From Candidatus Bathyarchaeota archaeon (GTDB lineage Archaea; Thermoproteota; Bathyarchaeia; Bathyarchaeales; Bathyarchaeaceae), in contig JACUTO010000018.1 in NCBI GenBank assembly GCA_014859755.1, positions 1-16,546 of the forward strand: 16,546 nt of DNA, read 5' to 3'. The notes beneath the pieces are model-generated. The model was not told the origin of the DNA. It searched no databases and worked only from the letters and a program-made list of their open reading frames with translations. A program made the position numbers and the translations under genes. Of the stretch, positions 13,537 through 16,546 are shown piece after piece (positions within the stretch are counted from its first letter, which is position 1; each line of letters begins with the position of its first letter).

Positions 13537-14646
13537 ATGTTTGGTCAATTAGAAGATAAACTAGTTTTGAGTTCTGCAGGAGCTATCAACACAATCAAGG
13601 ACAAGATAAATCAGATAAAAGGAATCAAAGAAACTTATGGTCTCATACATGAACTTGCTTCTGTAAATGGGCCGAACGTAAGCAACGCGGTGTTAGATCG
13701 CGTTATGTACAGCACCGAAATGTTGCCTCCCTTGGGAAAAGAATACTGGTGGTTCCTTTTCTTCGGTCGAGATGGAGAAAAACCGATGCAGGTGATGTTA
13801 TTATTATTTAGGAAACACGGGCAGGACATGTTATTTAACGACAAAAAATTTGTGCTCAGGAAACTGACAGAAAACAAATTTCAGGCCGTTGCAGCTGGCT
13901 GGGCATACGATGGAAAAGAAATGCATGATTTAGGAGACACCAACGCCGTAACAACTGTTTACCCGGAAAGAAAAAGGATAGTTTCTGATATTGCAGATCA
14001 AGAAATGGTGCTTAGCGGCAATTTTCCAAATTATAAACTGAAGGTAGGTAACATCATTGATTTAGATATTAGAGAAGGTGATTATCTTGAAGATAAATAT
14101 GCGCATGGAGTGTTCATACCTCCATTTGGCATGGGTTGGGTGGATGCTTTTTCATTGGCTGAAGGTAATGTGTTGGGAGAAAAATTCAAAGGAACAGCGC
14201 ACCTACAAAAAGTTGTTGGCATCACGACATTCGGCCCCTTTCACTGGGGAAGAGTGTTTTTTCAAAATGGTTCTTCAACTTCGCTCTTTTGTCTCAAAAC
14301 TGGAAAGGAATCAAAAAGATATTTCCATAGATCTCTGACTTTTCACGATTACAGAAGAAAAAAGATCATCAAGTTCAAGAAGCCCCAACTTAAAATCTCC
14401 AAAAAAGAAGGAAAAACGCCAACATGGATTGTTGAAGGACAGGATGATGATAAGAAACTTAGAATTGCCCTAGAAGCTTATTCAACAAAACGATTCACTA
14501 TGGAAGGTGGGGGCTCACAGGTTTACATAGAATACGCTGTTATAGCCAAAGAATTTAACCTGAAGACCACTGATCAAGTAATCACTTTATGCGATTTGGG
14601 TAAAGGTGTAGGAACATTTGAGGATGCGTATGGCTCACTAATCTAA
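13537..14646 (+). CDS. Putative CrtC/AttH-like lipocalin-fold protein
   Basis: A 369-residue protein, starting 4 nt after radical SAM 3 and ending 23 nt before the reductase, so it is certainly in this operon. After a helical start it is strand-rich with many aromatics: EYWWFLFFGRDGEKPMQVML (69-88), GVFIPPFGMGWVDAFSL (191-207), then GTAHLQKVVGITTFGPFHWG and RVFFQNGSSTSLFCLKTGKE (219-258). The paired pattern of W-W...F.DG...ML and HWGRVFFQNG...LFCLKTG resembles the two-barrel carotenoid 1,2-hydratase/AttH group, which act on isoprenoid or polyketide chains. I recognise the pattern, not a family match. No membrane helix or signal peptide. It would fit an enzyme that hydrates or isomerises a prenyl chain, or carries one between partners. 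Nothing in it looks truncated. Confidence 0.45.
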   Translation: MFGQLEDKLVLSSAGAINTIKDKINQIKGIKETYGLIHELASVNGPNVSNAVLDRVMYSTEMLPPLGKEYWWFLFFGRDGEKPMQVMLLLFRKHGQDMLFNDKKFVLRKLTENKFQAVAAGWAYDGKEMHDLGDTNAVTTVYPERKRIVSDIADQEMVLSGNFPNYKLKVGNIIDLDIREGDYLEDKYAHGVFIPPFGMGWVDAFSLAEGNVLGEKFKGTAHLQKVVGITTFGPFHWGRVFFQNGSSTSLFCLKTGKESKRYFHRSLTFHDYRRKKIIKFKKPQLKISKKEGKTPTWIVEGQDDDKKLRIALEAYSTKRFTMEGGGSQVYIEYAVIAKEFNLKTTDQVITLCDLGKGVGTFEDAYGSLI

Positions 14647-14669
14647 AATATTCGTTCCAAGGAGTGAAG

Positions 14670-15839
14670 ATGGTACACATGAAATATGATACCATCGTGA
14701 CTGGGGCTGGCCCTGCTGGGCTGACTGCGGCAAGAATTATTTCCAATAGCGGGTTTGAAGTAGCTGTTTTTGAGAAGGCGCGGTATCTCGGCGCAAAACC
14801 GTGTGGAGAAGCGATCAGCAAGCAAACGCTAGAGGACGCCCTGATGGCTCCTTCAAGCGACATTATTGCTCAGGAAATTAGATGTGCGTCGATCTACGCT
14901 CCAAACCGGAAAAACATAACCATCAAAGAAGAAATCGCAGCAGGCTACGTTGTTAACAAAGCAATGTTTCTACAGTGTCTTGCTGAAAAGGCTGTGGAAG
15001 CAGGCGCAAAGATCTATATGAATCAGGCTGTGGTCGACTTGGAGCATAAAGGCACAGCGGTTAAGGTAACAACCTCTAAAGATGAACAGCAGACCAACCT
15101 TCTTTTGGGTGCAGATGGATTCACATCAATTGTTCCGCGCAAATTAGGTTTCGAAAAGAGTGGAGAAAGGGAGATCATCCCGTGCGTTCAGTACCTTATG
15201 GAAAACTGTGACTTAAGTGATCCACAAGCCACCGAGTTCTATTTTGGGAACGAAGTTGCTCCATTAGGGTATGCGTGGATATTCCCGAAGGGGAACGGAA
15301 AAGCCAAAGTGGGCATAGGAGTACGTGGGAGACCCGCAAAACCGTATCTTGACAAGTTCATCAAACAAAACTCGGGAATTTTTGCTAAAGCCCGAAGAAT
15401 CTGGGTTGAAGCAGCCCCGGTTACGATAAGCGGATTGTCGGATAAAATAGTTGACGACAACGTGATGTTGGTGGGGGAAGCCGCTGGGCAGGTGATACCG
15501 CTCACAGGTGGAGGCATTCATTCCTCAATAGTTGGAGGAAGAATGGCAGGGGAGACTGCTGTTGAGGCTTTGGAGGAAGAGAATCTATCTTATAGCAAAC
15601 TTGTGAAGTATGCTGAGCATTATAATGAGCATTGGGGTAAACGTATAAGAGACAGCCTTAGAGCCTTGAAGGTGCTTGAAAAGCTGAATGATAGTGATCT
15701 GAATAATTTGGCCAGTTTACTTGAGCCCCGAGACATCTTGGACCTAGCCAATGGAACTGACATAAAGCGTGTTGGACGCAAATTTCTGAAACATCCGTTG
15801 TTTGGCCTAAAAATGGCCAAAGCCCTCTTAACCGCTTAA
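14670..15839 (+). CDS. Geranylgeranyl reductase family flavoprotein
   Basis: A 389-residue FAD enzyme. It begins with the Rossmann motif VTGAGPAGLTAARIISNSGF (G12-x-G14-xx-G17), then VAVFEK with Glu35 for ribose binding, GAKPCGE (41-47) as in archaeal reductases where the Cys is near the active site, and the second FAD motif VMLVGEAAGQVIPLTGGGIH. The GE in place of the usual GD is common in this family. It reduces double bonds of geranylgeranyl chains to give saturated phytanyl chains of archaeal ether lipids, or the phytyl tail of chlorophyll-type pigments in other lineages. AAGGAG (14659-14664) lies 5 nt before the ATG at 14670; the upstream GTG at 14664 overlaps that site. Last gene of the operon and the clearest pointer to an isoprenoid substrate. 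Confidence 0.88.
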   Translation: MVHMKYDTIVTGAGPAGLTAARIISNSGFEVAVFEKARYLGAKPCGEAISKQTLEDALMAPSSDIIAQEIRCASIYAPNRKNITIKEEIAAGYVVNKAMFLQCLAEKAVEAGAKIYMNQAVVDLEHKGTAVKVTTSKDEQQTNLLLGADGFTSIVPRKLGFEKSGEREIIPCVQYLMENCDLSDPQATEFYFGNEVAPLGYAWIFPKGNGKAKVGIGVRGRPAKPYLDKFIKQNSGIFAKARRIWVEAAPVTISGLSDKIVDDNVMLVGEAAGQVIPLTGGGIHSSIVGGRMAGETAVEALEEENLSYSKLVKYAEHYNEHWGKRIRDSLRALKVLEKLNDSDLNNLASLLEPRDILDLANGTDIKRVGRKFLKHPLFGLKMAKALLTA

Positions 15840-15854
15840 CACGGAATGTCTGTT

Positions 15855-15861
15855 AAAAAAA
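15855..15861 (-). terminator. T-tract terminator candidate for the MscS gene
   Basis: Seven A on the plus strand (seven T in the minus-strand transcript) lie about 70 nt after the minus-strand stop at 15932, between two convergent genes. Only position supports it. Confidence 0.3.
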
Positions 15862-15931
15862 TTAAATACTAAAGATTGTTAATGAGCTCCTCAAGCCTCT
15901 TTTCTATGATGTTGACTGCCAAATGGGATAG

Positions 15932-16441
15932 CTAAACTTGTTTAGGGTATCTGTTTTTTCTGGTGACCGGGTTGTTTATGAATATGGAATTAGGTATGGA
16001 CACGGTGTCGCCATCCTTGGTTTTTATGATGGTTGTTCTGATCCTCATTTTCATAACTTTCCCCTCATAGTCTTTACCACCAACCCTTACTTCGATTTCA
16101 TCTCCAACTTTGAAGGCCTTGTCAGCCTGCACCAATATTCCTGAGACGAGGTTCTGAATTATGTTGCTCATGGCAAAGCTGATGGCTATGCTGAAGGCAC
16201 CCAATCCTACAATCAGTGAAGTGAGGTCAAAACCTAAGAGAGCGATTACCACAAAAACTCCGACAATGTATATCACATATTTCGAAATCCTCACGATTCC
16301 TTTTTCAATCTCCTCCGGGAAAGGTGTCTTCTCAAAAATCTTTACGAGAGTTTTAGATACAATTCTTGCAATCAAGTAGGTGGTAGCTAACGCTATGACC
16401 ACTTCAACTACTTGAATAATGTCTATGCCTACAATCTCCAT
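15932..16441 (-). CDS. MscS-family mechanosensitive channel, small form
   Basis: About 169 residues. Two N-terminal hydrophobic spans (VVEVVIALATTYLIARIVSK; YVIYIVGVFVVIALLGFDLT) are followed by the pore-lining TM3 (LIVGLGAFSIAISFAMSNII) and QNLVSGILVQADKAFKVGDE, the hallmark of MscS, then a beta domain EIEVRVGGKDYEGKVMKMRI ending IPNSIFINNPV. The protein stops soon after the beta domain, so it lacks most of the long C-terminal portal. It opens under membrane tension to release solutes. Start choice: ATG 16441 follows GGTGAT by about 9 nt; ATG 16462 is also possible. The same frame stays open to the right edge of the window, so a longer N-terminus cannot be excluded. It is convergent with the reductase gene and probably unrelated to it. 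Confidence 0.85.
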   Translation of the reverse strand: MEIVGIDIIQVVEVVIALATTYLIARIVSKTLVKIFEKTPFPEEIEKGIVRISKYVIYIVGVFVVIALLGFDLTSLIVGLGAFSIAISFAMSNIIQNLVSGILVQADKAFKVGDEIEVRVGGKDYEGKVMKMRIRTTIIKTKDGDTVSIPNSIFINNPVTRKNRYPKQV

Positions 16442-16479
16442 CGCGTAAGGATCACCTGTCATGACTTTTTGATAGGAAT

Positions 16480-16502
16480 CTACACATATACCTTCTATAA
16501 TG
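16480..16502 (-). promoter_or_regulatory. Candidate promoter of the MscS gene
   Basis: The minus strand reads ATTATAGAAGGTATATGTG, an AT-rich box 40-60 nt before the ATG at 16441. If used, it argues against a longer N-terminus. Weak support. Confidence 0.25.
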
Positions 16503-16546
16503 TCTTTCGCAGGTTTTAAACCGCATCTCTTAATCTCGCGCGCGCA

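Noticed and set aside
14078..14338. Plus-strand frame inside the CrtC/AttH-like gene
   Set aside because: Shadow of a confident longer gene in the next frame.

Overview
The window looks archaeal, most likely from the TACK group and plausibly a Bathyarchaeia-type metagenomic genome. Supporting signs are a CdvA-like coiled-coil protein at the left edge, promoters built on AT-rich TATA boxes, PadR-type regulators, and a set of isoprenoid-lipid genes (UbiA prenyltransferase, geranylgeranyl reductase, cobalamin-type radical SAM enzymes). The taxon is inferred from gene content only. I saw no tRNA, rRNA, CRISPR array or insertion sequence.

Layout, left to right. 1-440: partial CdvA-like gene on the minus strand, divergent from an alpha/beta hydrolase (713-1339). 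1654-2151: TudS/DUF523-related protein. 2473-3271: two paralogous PadR regulators, divergently transcribed. 3344-3517: an unannotated 57-residue gene on the minus strand, divergent from the first B12-type radical SAM enzyme (3607-5220), which is followed by two small membrane proteins. 5876-7133: a minus-strand group made of an AT-rich glycosyltransferase, a 53-residue membrane protein and a frameshifted small gene, divergent from a UbiA prenyltransferase (7318-8199). 8316-9446: processive-type membrane glycosyltransferase. 9558-9839: small minus-strand gene, divergent from a five-ORF unit (9932-15839): leader ORF, radical SAM paralogue 2, a third radical SAM protein with a long C-terminal extension, a possible CrtC/AttH-like protein, and a geranylgeranyl reductase. 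The right edge carries an MscS-type channel gene.

The main discovery is a repeated divergent promoter module. Upstream of radical SAM 1, UbiA and radical SAM 2 lies the same 28-bp element (identical at two sites, 25/28 at the third). It contains ATATATATCAAAATTTAAA followed by GTTTTG, which makes an inverted repeat CAAAA-N8-TTTTG across the TATA-like TTTAAA. At all three sites the minus-strand start codon sits exactly 21 nt away, and its first codons are similar (M/V-T-x-K). A diverged version precedes the plus-strand PadR gene. I infer a PadR-controlled regulon that joins at least three separate transcription units into one isoprenoid or membrane-lipid modification pathway. The two paralogous radical SAM proteins resemble the GDGT ring synthase (GrsA/GrsB) type, but the actual product cannot be read from sequence. 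Two apparent +1 frameshifts (near 5565 and 7038) suggest either decay or assembly errors.
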